From Silene latifolia (taxonomy: Eukaryota > Streptophyta > Magnoliopsida > Caryophyllales > Caryophyllaceae), in contig NC_133526.1 of assembly GCF_048544455.1 (NCBI RefSeq), forward strand, positions 2,682,001 to 2,746,000: 64,000 nt of DNA, read 5' to 3'. The position numbers and the translations under genes are program-made. Positions 29,151 through 44,929 of this stretch are shown piece after piece. The notes below the pieces were generated by a model. That model had not been told where the DNA came from. It was given only the letters and a program-made list of their open reading frames with translations, and ran no database searches. Each line of letters begins with the position of its first letter. The stretch's first letter is position 1.

Positions 29151-29263
29151 ATGGAGGGAGTATATAATAAAGATATGCACTAGTACCAATTTTTGTTACA
29201 CTTTCATGATAAAATTTTATAAAATACAAAGTCATGCTTGCCACTTATTGTTTTCACAGTTAA

Positions 29264-29440
29264 TCTTGCTGAAGACTGGTCGTAGCAAGTGACAGATAAT
29301 GCCACTTACAAAACGGATAGGGGGGACAAGGTGGGGGCACCCCCATGTGCTTCCCTCTCTCCTCTATTTGGATTATTTGTGAGAGGAAATGGTATCCGTC
29401 ACTCCAAAGTGAGGGATACGTGTCATCTTCATTAATTTTG
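29264..29440 (+). repeat. Interspersed repeat, family A copy 2
   Basis: Shares tcttgctgaagac, gtagcaagtgac, aacggataggggggacaagg and the ggtgggggcacccccatgtg block with the copy at 28119. It continues with an inner part (atccgtcactccaaagtgag) that the first copy lacks. It lies inside copy 2 of the local duplication. Confidence 0.5.
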
Positions 29441-30365
29441 TGTTGTTTTCAATAAAGGATCCTACATCAAGTCATCAACTTTGAACATTTTCAAATTCAT
29501 CATCATATAGTTTCTGATTAAAGAGTAGGATTATTTTTTCCTAGACGAAAACTAATTTTCGACAAATTAATCCTGAGCTACTTATGATTTAGTCTCAAGA
29601 AAAATCCTAGTTAAGCACGGTGTACCAAATTATTATTGACATACACCTTACACCGACATTTGCATAACACACGGAAATACGTGTCAAAGGTCTAGACATA
29701 AATTGAACGGCCCGACTCAAATAACATGTTATATCTGAGCTGAATCGTCATTATTTGGTCAATTTGTCATAATTTTTCATTTTCTTACCAGATTGTCATA
29801 AGTTATACTGTAGTATTTTTACCGATCTTGTAAATACCCTCCACTTTTTTTTTGAACTAATTTGGTTGTTTGGCTGATTATTAGGATACGACTTTACAAT
29901 TGTATGACGTTATGAGACAGTCTAGTATTTCAATACTCCTTTTTTTGTTCTTCACATAACTTGAAAGAAATATTTTAATCAATCATAAAAATCTAAAATG
30001 AATCGAAGAAAGTATATAATCGAAGAAATTTTGGGTAAAGGCTTTGGACAATTTAGATAATATGGATTGGGCTTTGAGCAGGGTGGTCTTATGGTATAAC
30101 ACCTAGCCCATATAGCCATATCCTCTAAAACGAAGTGTCATGGCCTGCTATCAAGAAAACCAAAAAAAAAGGTGTTTAAAAAGTTGATGTAGCTAGGAAT
30201 TGAACCTGAAATCATAAATTTTCGAAGATTTGCCAATGTGCTACTACAGCTTTGCATTACTATGATTACCAAATCAACATATTTAAACATAGTCAGGAAC
30301 TCAGGAGTCAGGACTCAGGGTTGCTTTCAATCCTTAATAATTACCCAAATTTTAGATTAAGATCG
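29441..30365. other. AT-rich intergenic stretch
   Basis: Apart from the right end of the local duplication (to about 29600), no gene or element is recognised. Confidence 0.4.
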
Positions 30366-30370
30366 TCTCA

Positions 30371-30643
30371 TGTTGGTAACAGAACTTGAACATGATGGTG
30401 AGCTTAGATTGATTGTATAATTGAAAGAATTGAGAAATTATAGAGAGAAGATTAGTAGAGAGAAATTCAAAAATAAATTGTATTGTATTGATCTGAATGA
30501 ATATCTTGTTTACAATGATGAGGGAGATCCTCTTTATACATGTAACATAAACCGACTTATGTAACTAATTCCCTATAGTTAGTTACACGGCTAACAACCT
30601 ATAACTAACTTTTTTATAACAAATTTTTCCTTAGTCTCCAACA
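30371..30643 (+). mobile_element. Short solo LTR, 273 bp
   Basis: The termini are the inverted pair tgttgg ... ccaaca. An exact 5-bp target duplication, tctca, flanks it (30366-30370 and 30644-30648). It contains a TATA-like tttatacatg near 30533. The length and style (repeated agagagaaatt, then atcctctttataca) suit a Ty1/copia LTR. No internal region is attached. Confidence 0.85.
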
Positions 30644-31180
30644 TCTCATGAGACATCTTTTTCTGAAAAAATAATTCATTTATTTATGGTTATGAATAAA
30701 AGAGTGATTTTTATACAAATGAACCGTTTTACCGTTTCACCCAATATTCTTAATTTATTACTTCGTAGAAAAGATATATTGAATAACGAAATTAGATATT
30801 TAGTAATATTGTATCTTGCAATTTCTTAGGGAAAAGTGAACGAAATTTTTCGTATATCGTGAATTTATAATAACCTCGGAGAAGTTTTCAGCTTTGTTTG
30901 GTATGATGCTTTTCTTTATGTCAATCAGCAGGGAATTTTAATTTTATGCTTTACCAAGTTTTCGTCTAAGCGTTCATGGCCATTCATTTAAAGAATGGCA
31001 AACATTAGATGCTCTAGTTGTTGCGATTTTTTCAGCTTTGTTTGGTATTTTTATACTCGTGCTTGAGTTTTAAAAATTTTCATAACAAAATAACCTACAA
31101 CTCAACATATATACATCTCATAGTAGTATATCAATCACTCTTTCTCTCTCTATTGGACCTTTAGTCCTAATTAGTTATTT

Positions 31181-32499
31181 TGATAATGACGATGAATGAT
31201 TTGTATGTGACTTAATATTATAAACATACGTGTAATTGTGTCTTAAGTCTTAATTTAGAAAACAATTACAACGACGCAGAAAGCTTGAAGTTTGGACCAA
31301 GGAGGTACAACTTCAAATACACTTGATCGTTGTATTCAAGCAAGATCAAGATCCTAAATCAACCACGAGACTCAAGATGAGAGACTTGTGAATAGACGAT
31401 TCTTTTACTGAAGATCTACTGAAGATTAGATAGTATAGGTCGTCATCCGGTAATGGTTTTACTTTGTTTGATTTAAAGGTTAGTGAAGTTATGACCTCAT
31501 AGCCATAACTTCACTGCTAGACAAAAATAATGCGTTAATTTTTGGAAAATATATTTTTAATGTTTTATAAGAATAAGAGAGTATTTATTTAATTGGAATT
31601 AATTAATAGGAATTTAAGTTGAATAAACTATTGGTTTGTAACACGATATTTACGTCGTCATGCAACCTAGGGTTTTAACTAAATTCTATCTCGATTTGTT
31701 GTGGGCTATGGAAGCAAGAATGGACCGAAGGAAGCCTAGGGGCCGGCCGAACCCTAGTGGCCGAAAACCCTAGAGGCCGAAACCCTAGAGGCCAAATTCT
31801 CCACTTTTAAACTCTAGCCTCCTACTTGTTCGTCAAGTCATTTAGGGTTTTATACATTCCAGAATATTCCTAAACCCTAATTCCCTACAACTATAAATAC
31901 CTCTCTTCATTCAACAATTAAAAGTGACACACATATACACTTTCAAAGAGAAAAATATTTAAGCAAAAATTATTTGAGCTTTAATTCTTATTTTATAAAT
32001 TGCTTATACAAAAGTTGCGCATCATATTTGTCAATCACTCAAAGAGAAATCGTTATAGGATACTAAGTACACAAAGATATTGTACTCACTCGCATAACGT
32101 GAGATTAGTATTTATCGTTGTACTTTTCTTATTAACGTAAGAGCAATCTAGAGTATTTAGCGATACTCAATCTGAGTTATAATCATATAGTTGATTATAC
32201 GAGTGAATTGATAATTTTTGTAATCCGGAGAAAGGTACTAAAAATTATTAATCGAGAATAGTGGACGTAGGTTTCGACTTGTGAAACTGAACCACTTCAA
32301 AAATCTTGTGTGTCTCTCTTTCTCTCTTTCTTTATTTTTGTTATTTCGATTTTGCGTTTATTATTAGTAAATTAATTAGTTGATTTTAATCAATAAAATC
32401 AAATAATTATTTTACATCATATAGATCGAAAAAGTGGGCATCGTTTTTAATACTCAATAATCCACCCCCCTCTTTCGTATTCGATCAATAGACTCCTCA
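31181..32499 (+). mobile_element. Probable 5' LTR of the SIRE-type copia element
   Basis: The right border is firm, because the primer binding site follows at once. It ends in ctca. The left border (tgataatgac at 31181) is only a guess from the TG rule. A promoter-like ctataaatacctctc lies near 31901. No matching 3' LTR was recognised, so the length cannot be verified. Confidence 0.5.
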
Positions 32500-32501
32500 A
32501 T

Positions 32502-32513
32502 TGGTATCAGAGC
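32502..32513 (+). other. Primer binding site of the copia element
   Basis: tggtatcagagc is the standard plant retrotransposon primer site, complementary to the 3' end of initiator methionine tRNA. It lies just after the presumed 5' LTR. Confidence 0.85.
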
Positions 32514-35500
32514 CTCGTGCTCTTGATAGCCTAACAGCTAGAGTCTGATCTTTTTTTTTTAGTCTATTTATCGTTTTTCCGCTGCATTTATTTTTTATCA
32601 AATGGATTCCAAACACCTTAAGTGTCCTATATTCAATGGGAAGAACTATGGTTTATGGAAAAATATGATGACCCATTTCATCAAAGGTAACGATTGGGAG
32701 TGCTGGTTGATTATCAAGAATGGTCCGAATAAGATCTTACTTGCAACCAATAATGGCACTACCGTCGAAAAGAAAAAGAAGAGGACTATATTGAGGCGGA
32801 TTATAAAAAGGCTGAGAAGAATTCAAAAGCAATAAGCCTATTGCAAAACGGTATGATTGCAACTGAATTCGATCGTTTCTCAACCAGTTCATCTGCCAAG
32901 GAAATATGGGATGGTCTAGAATTAGCCTATGAGGGAACCACTGTTGTCAAAAAGCAACGTATGACATTACTAATGCGAAAATACGAGCTGTTTGCCATGG
33001 AGCAAAACAAGTCAGTTGACAGCATGTCCTCTCGCTTTTCTAGTATCATTAATGAGCTAAAGAATTTAGGAAGAACATTCGACTCCAAGGAAATTGCTAG
33101 AAAAATTCTTAGAAGTATGTCTCGCAGATGGAGACATAAAGTATCTGTCATAGAGGAATGTAAGGACCTAACTTCGTTATCCTATCGAGCTACTCGGAAC
33201 CTTAATGGCTCACGAGATTACTCAATCGGGATGAGGAGGAAGTCGCACAAGCAAAAAGATGGCCTTACAAGTTGAGTCTAGCAAGATTAATGATTCTTCA
33301 GATATTGAAGACGAAACCGTATTGTTTGTTAAACGTTTTAAGAAAAATGCTTTCAATCAAAATCAAAATAAAACAAATAACAAATCAAAGCAAACTCCCA
33401 AGAAAGCTTCTGAGTCAAAATGGTCTTTCTCTAACCGTGGATGCTTCAAGTGTGGTGATAATGATCACATGATCAAAGATTGCCCTACATGGAAGAAAAT
33501 TAAAGACAAAAATCAACGTGACAAAATAAATTGGGAATTCAAGCAAGTTATGATGACATATTGTTGGGGAGACTTGGACTCTGAAGATGGCGAATCCGAA
33601 GATGAAGAAGAAACTGTCAATCTTTGCCTAAGCAGCGTCAGTCTTGACCTATTCTCCGACAGCGACAATGAAAGTAATGCGTCAAATCTTTGAGATGTGT
33701 CTTGTTGGAAATTGATTGATTCGAGAGGATGAAGAGGTAAGTTTTCTTGAACTCAAAAAGCAAGTTAAAAAACTTTATAAGAATAATTTAATTAAGTATT
33801 TTGAACAATCCCTTGATCATTGTCATGAACAAAGTCTGGAGTTAAAAGACCTTAAGGAACAAATTCTAGACATTGCTGAGGAAAACCAACTTCTAAAAGC
33901 CAAAGCCAAAAAGCTCACATCTAAAGTTATGGCTACCCCAAATATAACTTCGGACATGACAAATCTGAGAAAAACGCTCTTGAATCAAAAGTTAAGGCTA
34001 GTGATGCCATAACTTCTCAAACTCAACGTTAAGCATCTTCAAGCTAAAGTTACAGCTAGTGATGCTATAACTTTTGAGTTGAAAAAAGTCAATGAGATTT
34101 TAAAAGATGAACTTAATGGCAAAGATAGTGTGGTTTCCGAACACAAGAATAATATATTTCTCTCTAAGCAGTTGAAAGAAGCTAGCGATAGTATGTCTGG
34201 ACTTAAGTAACAACATGAAAATGAGAAACGTGTCTTGAATGAACGTTTTGATAAATTTCGTGAAGACTTTGAGAAAGGAAACTCTTCCAAGGATTTAAGT
34301 GTAGATCATTCGAAATGTGAAAAAGAAATTGAGTCATTAAAAGAATTACTCTTACATGCACGAAAAGTTCATGACAAATGGGAAGGAAGCACAAAAGTTT
34401 TAAACTTCCTTACTGAACAATCTGATAATAACATGAAGATGGGACTTGGTCATGAATGCTATAGTCGTAGAGACCATGATAAATGAGAATCTAATCCTTC
34501 TGATCATGATTTCAGAAAAACAAAATATGTTAATCTTCCAGAATACTTGATTTGCAATTACTGTGGCTCTACTGGACATATTCAAGTCAATTGTGTCAAA
34601 CTTACTTCGGATAAGCAAAAGAACGTCAAATGTTAAGACTTGTGATTTCATAGTTGAAGATGATGTCTCAACTATAGATGAATCTAACGACAACGAAGAA
34701 CGCAATAATGAGTTTAGATGGACTTATGATATGGCTTTTGATTACTCATATGTTCCTTCAAAATCAAACAAAATAAATGAGAATCGAAAGCATACATTCA
34801 AGCCTAAAGTTCATAACTCTAAACCTAGAGCATCTCATGAAGCTACTAAACCTAGAGCTACTTTTGTTAGAACAAAACCTAGAGTACCTTATGTTCCGAT
34901 TGTTAGACAAAGACCAAGACAACCCAATGTTAAAGCCAAAAGAATAATAAGACAAGTATGGGTTAGAAAGGATCAAATATATAGAGTCACTAACCATAAA
35001 GGACCCAACTTAGCTTGGGTACCTAAAAGTTGTATTTGATTCATTTGCAGGTAGTAGTGAAAGAAAATAATTAATCTATAGTATCTCGACAGTGGATGCT
35101 CGAGACACATGACAGGAGACAAGAATCTTTTTCTTTCACTAGAGCCCTTCTTTGGTGGCAAGGTTACTTTTGGAGATAACAAGAAGGGTAGGATTATTGA
35201 GTAGGAAAAATTGGAATTTCAACCTCACATTCAATCGATAAAGTATATCTGGTAAGTGGTCTTAAACATAACTTACTTAGTATTTCTCAATTATGTGACA
35301 AAGGAAATGCAGTTGTTTTTCATGCCTATGTTTGTCGTATCATAATTGAAGGTACTAGTAATGTTTTACTTAAGGGTCACCGTATGAGGAATGTGTATAT
35401 GATTGACGTAAATGTTGTCAATACAAATTCCTTCTCGTGTATGAAAGCAACCTCAGATGAGTCTTGCTTGTGGCACAAGAGGTTTGCACACATTAGTCCA

Positions 35501-36561
35501 ACTATTTTAAAGAAACTTAAGTACATGGATTTAGTTGAAGGCTTGCCCTCAATTAAATTCGAGCAAGAGACAATGTGTGACTCATGTGCCCGCTGCAAAC
35601 ATGTTAGATCCTCATTTAAACCTAAAAGAGTAGTTAGCACTAAACGACCACTTGAGATGGTACACATGGATTTATGTGGACCTATGAAAGTTAGAAGCCG
35701 TGGTGGATCAAAGTATATATTTGTTCTAGTCAACGATTACTCAAGGTATGTCTGGCCAATCTTTCTTTCCTCTAAAGATAAAACTTTCGATAAATTTGTG
35801 GTATTAATGAAGCTTGCCCAAAACAAATATGATAAAAAGCTAATTTCGATTTGGACGGATCACGGCAGGGAATTTGATAATCAATTGTTTATAGAATTTT
35901 GTAGGGAAAATGGTGTGGGGCATAACTTCTCCGCACCACGTACCCCACAACAAAATGGTGTCGTGGAACGTATGAATCGAACCCTATAGGATATGACTCG
36001 TACTATACTTTTGTGTAGTGGCGTCCCTAGAAGTTTTTGGGCAGAAGCTGTTAGTACCGCATGCTATGTGCATAATAGAGCTATGATCCGACCTATTTTG
36101 AAAAAGACTCCCTATGAACTCTTAAGAGGGAGAAAACCTAATATATCACATCTCCGTTGCTTCGGGAGCAAATGCTTTGTTCACAATAATGGAAAAGACA
36201 ATTTAGGAAAATTTGACCCCGGTGACGAAGTCTGTTTTTCCGGGATATTCGGATCATAGTAAAGCTTACAAAGTGTTCAATAAAAGAACCCTACGCATAG
36301 AAGAAAGTGTTCATGTTCGCTTTGACGAAGATAATGTGTTTGATAAAGTTGAACAGGAAGAAAAGGATCCAGATGAGCCCGATTTCTTCTTAGTAAGAAA
36401 TGAGCCCTTAAATGAAGATGAAGATATTCAAGGTATCAATGATGAACTAGATAATTCTGCAAACGATCCTAAGAGAAGTGATGAGTCCATAGTTAATGAT
36501 ACTATCGACCTTCCTTAGATAAAGAAAAAGATCTTGAAGTTATACCTAATGATGTTGTAAC

Positions 36562-39100
<2,539 letters not shown>

Positions 39101-42100
39101 GTCTTCCCCCCTTAAAATGAACTTCGTCCCGAAGTTCGCTCCCGTACCCAAACCTCAGAAGGGTATTGCATATCGTACTTACGGACGTCACGCATTTCTA
39201 ACACGGTTAACACACACTTTTGACACATCAATTAAACATAACAAACACGGAATGTTACATTCTGCCCTCCTAAAAATAAACTTCGTCCCGAAGTTTAGCT
39301 CGTCTTTACTTAACCCAACTAACTACGACTAATAACTACCTGGGAACACCAATGTATAACAACTTAAATAATCACCTGAGAACACCGTCATCTTCCATCT
39401 AAATTCCGATCTCAAACTCAAATAACTCAATCACCATAGTCACACTGGATCGTAAACATAACTCCCGCAAACATAACTCGGCACAAAGGCCCCACAACTC
39501 AATACTAGTGGTCTATCTCAATCTCAATATCAATAGTTTAACTACACTCTCCTTTTACACATCAACCATCTAACAGAAGTAAGAACCAAAACATATAGAC
39601 TCATTTGCATAGGTACCCCACAACGAACATCAACTTGATCAAAACTACAATCTACAAACAAGTGCAATATAAGCATTAAGATTTTACAATCCTACCCGAC
39701 TAGAAATATGGTTACGTCCTCGTAACCTCTTTTCACTTTCATATACATATGCAACAAAATCACTATCAACCACATGTAACAGGAAAGAACACACGATAAG
39801 ATATTGCGCATTAACATTAAAGTCGAAACAAGGTTTTATTATGGAATTAACTGATTGTCAACAAGTAACATTTATTACTTAGCTCATGCTTAACTTAAAA
39901 ACACAACATCAAACTAAAGGAACAACAAGAAAGGAACCAAGGTTTACACTGTTTCACAACTAAACGAATTTGACGATCAATTATAGACTATGAACGAGCG
40001 AGAGCAAAATCAACAAAACAATTTAAAACTTCTCACATTTGTAAACATATCACAGAAACAGATCTACCACTGCTATCCCTCACAATCACAGGATCTTATT
40101 GACATGTCCGTAAAACCATTTACTCACTCACTGGTTTAGGTCACGAATTAGGTCGATGAATTTAAGCAATCAACAACATATTCATCAATCGTATTTTAAA
40201 TTATCAAAATTGTTTGCACGATATCAATTCTGAAAACATGTTTCCCAATAAAAGTAACAACATATGATCTATGACAACGACAACATTACTTCCATATCCT
40301 TTATGTGTTTAACATTTTAGCAACCATATCATTCAATTGTGTCTAGCAACTTAGTATAATTCATTTTCAGCAAAACAAAAGATATTGTATAAATAGTTTA
40401 AACATATACATTTGCCATCATATACTTTGTAGAACTCTAGCTATGATAAAAGATTAGCAACTTGAACAACTTCTCTGATTTGTACGGTTTGAATAATTAG
40501 GCAACTCGTAGGCTCCATTAAACGTAACTATAACGACTATCATTTAAACCAATGTATATCATGTGAATCATCAAAGAGTTATCCTATTATAATTGTCAAC
40601 ATAGTTATCATAACAATCTCTATTAGAATATAATTGATAGTAACGACTCGAGAATATAGATATGTCAAATGTCGTGTTACGATTGCAAGAATCACTTTAG
40701 CATTTTTTGACAATATAATAACGAACATATTCAATAAGAAATAACTCACTGTTTATTATCATGTTATAGGTTTAGGTTCAACTGAAATAATTTAATGCGA
40801 TGAAGGTAATAAATATAACTATTGGCACACAACTCATATGAAAGACATTTAGAACTCAGATGTATCCTACATGTGGGAACATTTAGACATAATCCTTACT
40901 ATCATCCATGTGTAAACATATAACATAATTATTATAATTATTCATGCGAGTATATTAGAACAATCAAATTAACTTTTAACGCCATCAACTTACCAAGATA
41001 CATAATCAAATTAACTGGACTCGTATAAAATATTTCACCCTTGATTAAGAATCAATTTAAGCTATTCAATTTTACTCATACTATCATGCCAACAATGTTA
41101 TCAACTAAACTTTTAATTTTATCACTGGTTAAGATACATAACTACTGAACATGCGTGCTACTATCGTCATATAAACATTATAAATTCACATTATTAAAGC
41201 TCATGAATTAACCAAACAATTGTATGAAAACTCAACCTAGAATACACATTTTAAATGTTTTGATTTACGTTGTACCTTCCAAAAATCACGAATAAATAAC
41301 TGTTCGATTAAAACTTGATTCATATTACTTTTACAAAACACGGTGAGTTCAAAACACAGGGAAAAAGAATTAGGTTTAAAGCACAAGAATTCCATTTTTA
41401 AAGAATTTTACAACTCAGTTGGTCCAAACAAACATGTGACAGCTATTGGTCCAAAACTTGGGTCAGTTTGCAAAACTTATTATTTAATATTGAGACATCA
41501 AGATTTTTCGTGGCTTATCAATTTGAAAACATATGCGAATTTTATGATCGATGGAATTGGAATTATGCGAAAATTATTAATACCATTTAAATGAGGATTT
41601 TTACAAAATCGTTGGTCAAACATCACTGCACAGAAACTTCCCGACCATAGCCCACTAAAATATTTACTACTATTAATCCATATATCCTATAAGCATGAAA
41701 CCAACGTCAAATGAACACTAACTCACGGGGCTATCTCTCGAAAAATTTTCATCCATAGGCAATAAACAGAAAAGAAATGGCAGTAAGGTCAATTAAAGAA
41801 TAAAATCAAACAAAACAAGTTTCAGCACTATGTTATTCATTTCCTATGTTCCAAACTTTTACAACCATTCTATCGGTACTAACTCATCCTAACTTAAATC
41901 TCACACTGTACTTACGTAACCATCTATCCCATAGGATCCCTTCGCATCTCGATCTACCCCGTACATCTAAATCACGATTGCTATGACTATAAATATGCAA
42001 TTCAATAGTGTTTCTAATTACTATCACAAGACTATACTAGCATGGCTTCGGGATCACATAACCGCATATTACTGAGTCATAGTAGTACTATCAACACATC

Positions 42101-42455
42101 ATTCATACAAAATACTTACCGTAGCGTTGTCCTGCATAATGGTTAAAATATATGGGTCTCAAGTATACATCAACTCGATTATGCGATAATCAACATATCA
42201 ATCAGTTAATACTTAGGCAACGATATATGAATTTCATGTTCCACCTCAAGCAATTTTCTACCCTTTCTCTCATATACACTCAGGGTTTCCGGTCAACTGA
42301 GAGGGCCACAGGTTCGGTGTGAGGGGGCCCCTAACTCATACCTTACCTTAGTGTGCTCCTACAGTTCTATCCCGGGGTTCATTCTAATTAGACACATCCT
42401 ATGTTCAATGGGCTCATTGGTTTAGGCCTGAGGATCGTTCGCTCTGATACCACTT
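39101..42455 (-). other. LARD internal region, non-coding
   Basis: About 3.36 kb, AT-rich, with no retrotransposon protein motif in any frame. The end next to the left LTR holds the purine tract (aaggggggaagac on the minus strand at 39101-39113). The end next to the right LTR holds the primer site. Confidence 0.8.
42440..42451 (-). other. Primer binding site of the LARD
   Basis: On the minus strand it reads tggtatcagagc, complementary to initiator methionine tRNA. It lies 4 bp inside the right LTR and fixes the element's orientation. Confidence 0.85.
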
Positions 42456-43067
42456 TGTAACACCCCGGTTTATAAAAGAAGCCTTCGTCAAGACATTCCT
42501 TAATAAACCGGACTGTTACCATCTCGGTTTCCCGAGATAGTGAATAACAAATTAAACTCCACGGCAATTTATATAATTATACATCTGAAATGAGACAAGT
42601 CTCAAACTGAAAGTAAAGTCTGATAACTAAACAGAAATAAAAGTGGGCTAGCTCTAAGTCAGGCAATCCAAGTTCTCTTCCCATCCAGCTCCTATCAGTC
42701 TCTGAGGTACCTGTCAATCTGCTCCCCATAAAACGGTTCATCACAGGTGTTCACGAATACACAGGGTCAACCACGAGGTTGAGTAGGTAATACAATGAAA
42801 CAATAAAATATGATATGCATGCTCCTCCGTCACCTCCATCTCCATCTCAACTCATCACACACATCCCCGGACGCCCAGCCATACCGATCCCCGACAGACT
42901 ATATCAATCGACCGTCGTCGATATACCAGCTCAACAGCTGAGGTTATCCAGGGCAGGTCCTGCAGAACCCGCCTGGGCCTTATCACAACATCATCATCAC
43001 CGCACCACATCACCACAACATCCTCCATCTCCAATGCATATGAATGCTCAAAAGAAATGAATGCAAC

Positions 43068-43143
<76 letters not shown>

Positions 43144-44929
43144 ATCGTAAACCATAAAATCATGCCAGTTACCCGATGTTGTGATATCATACTCAATACG
43201 ATCAATTCAGTCAATCACCTTCCCGTATATGAATCATAACGTAAATCAACAACCAAGAATCAAGTCAACACAATTCAACAACAACGATAATAAGACAAGT
43301 GTATTTCCCTACCTCCAAGTGCCAAAGAAATCCAATTAAGCAGTTAAGCAGTCCAGAAATAAAGCAATGAATCTGATTATCGATCCTTCACGAATCCGTC
43401 ACCTAAAACAATTATAATATTTATAGTTACTAACTACTAAATATAGACATCTCCCGAAATAGAAGCTTTCCCGAAATATAATCCCGACACCAAACTTATG
43501 CCCAACTGGTAACTAAAGTAACCCGATTAATATTTGACTCAACTTCCCAATATAGGAAGTTACTAAAGTAGAATTTCTTAAAATGGAAACTTTTCCGATA
43601 TAGTAACTTTTCTCTTTTAACAAACCCGACTCAGAATAATTAATTATGATTAATTATTATTTTATTTTAATAACTCGGAACTAAAATCAAATGATAATTA
43701 AAGGATTAAACGAATTATGCGATTTAATAAAAACCCGAATCAACATTTGAACAACTCAACACCCGACTCAAAACCCGTCTTTAATTATTTTAATGCACTC
43801 GGGGATTAATTAATTAATTAAGAATACGACCCATTACGAAATATAACGATTAAATTATGAAAAACCCGTTTCAAAACCAAAAACAGTCCGTCATCAACAC
43901 TACCCCCTTCACACGCACCCACTCTCCTCACGCACCACCTATACCACCACGATAACCACCTGACCAAACCCTCACTCTGCCCCAGCCACCAACGGCCACC
44001 CCCACTGGGGTCGACTGCCGCCGGCGAGTCAAACCCAGGCCGCCATTTGGCCTGGTTCACCACCACGCATCACCAAACACTCCCTGTTCTCCCTTTACCA
44101 CCACCGCAGCCAACATCTATTACCAGCCAAACAACCACCATCATACTCGCCGTCAACCCACGCACACAGACACCATAGCACCACCGTTTCGACCTCCCCC
44201 TAGTCCACGGTGGTGCCACCCAGAACTTAACCACTCTAACCGCCTAAAACCCCCTGTTTAAAACCCGTGTGTCTACCCCTGTCGACAACACCTCCTGCCG
44301 CCATTTCCACCGCCCAAAACCACCATAACCACCACCACAACACTCGTCACTAACCACCCTACCCCTATGCCCCGTCAACAACCACCCTTAATACCTCCCT
44401 AAGACACAAAACAACCACCAAAAACCCGTCATAATGCGAAAACAAATAAGAAGGTGTTGAGTGCTTACCTTTCCGCCACCACAACAGCCACCACGGCCAC
44501 CCACTATCGTCGACAATAGTCCCTAGCTCCTCCCTGCTGTGCCGTCAACACCCATGGTCACTCTCTCTCTCTCTATGCGTGAAAGGCTGAGATCTCAGCT
44601 GATAAAGGAGGGAGGCGGGTTGAGGGAGTGAGAAATGAGGGAGGCGGCTGGGTAGGTACTATTAGGGTTAGGGTTAGGGTTAGGGTTAGGGTTTAAATAG
44701 GCTTAGGGCTAATTGGGCTGGACGTGTATTGGGCCAGCTCAAATGGGTCGATGTTTAATTGTTTAGCTCACCTTTCGAATTCCTTATAAACCCGTCTTAA
44801 TTAACTTACGATAGTTTAATGTAATTATCGACTCAACTATTATCCCGACATAATTGTAATATAAAATGTATAATAATTAATATATAATAATATCCATTTA
44901 ATTTATTATATAAAATACGGGGTATTACA
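42456..44929 (-). repeat. LARD 5' LTR (right copy, 2474 bp)
   Basis: Same structure as the left copy. Its AT microsatellite is shorter (43071-43139, 69 bp), which accounts for nearly all the length difference. Five TTAGGG units lie at 44662-44691. Confidence 0.93.

Larger units (their letters stand above)
27400..29600. repeat. Local duplication with differential insertions
   Basis: Two copies of one ancestral stretch lie in direct order. Copy 1 is about 27440-27830 and copy 2 is spread over about 28350-29560. Shared blocks are accacatgacttat, tttgttttctc-aagtctgacc, tttatttcattttcagac, agtcatgcttgcca and agagtaggattattttct. Copy 2 is longer because it holds a Stowaway MITE, a SINE and other inserts. 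At the MITE/SINE site copy 1 is empty (attgtttataataaatatgcac). Confidence 0.7.
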
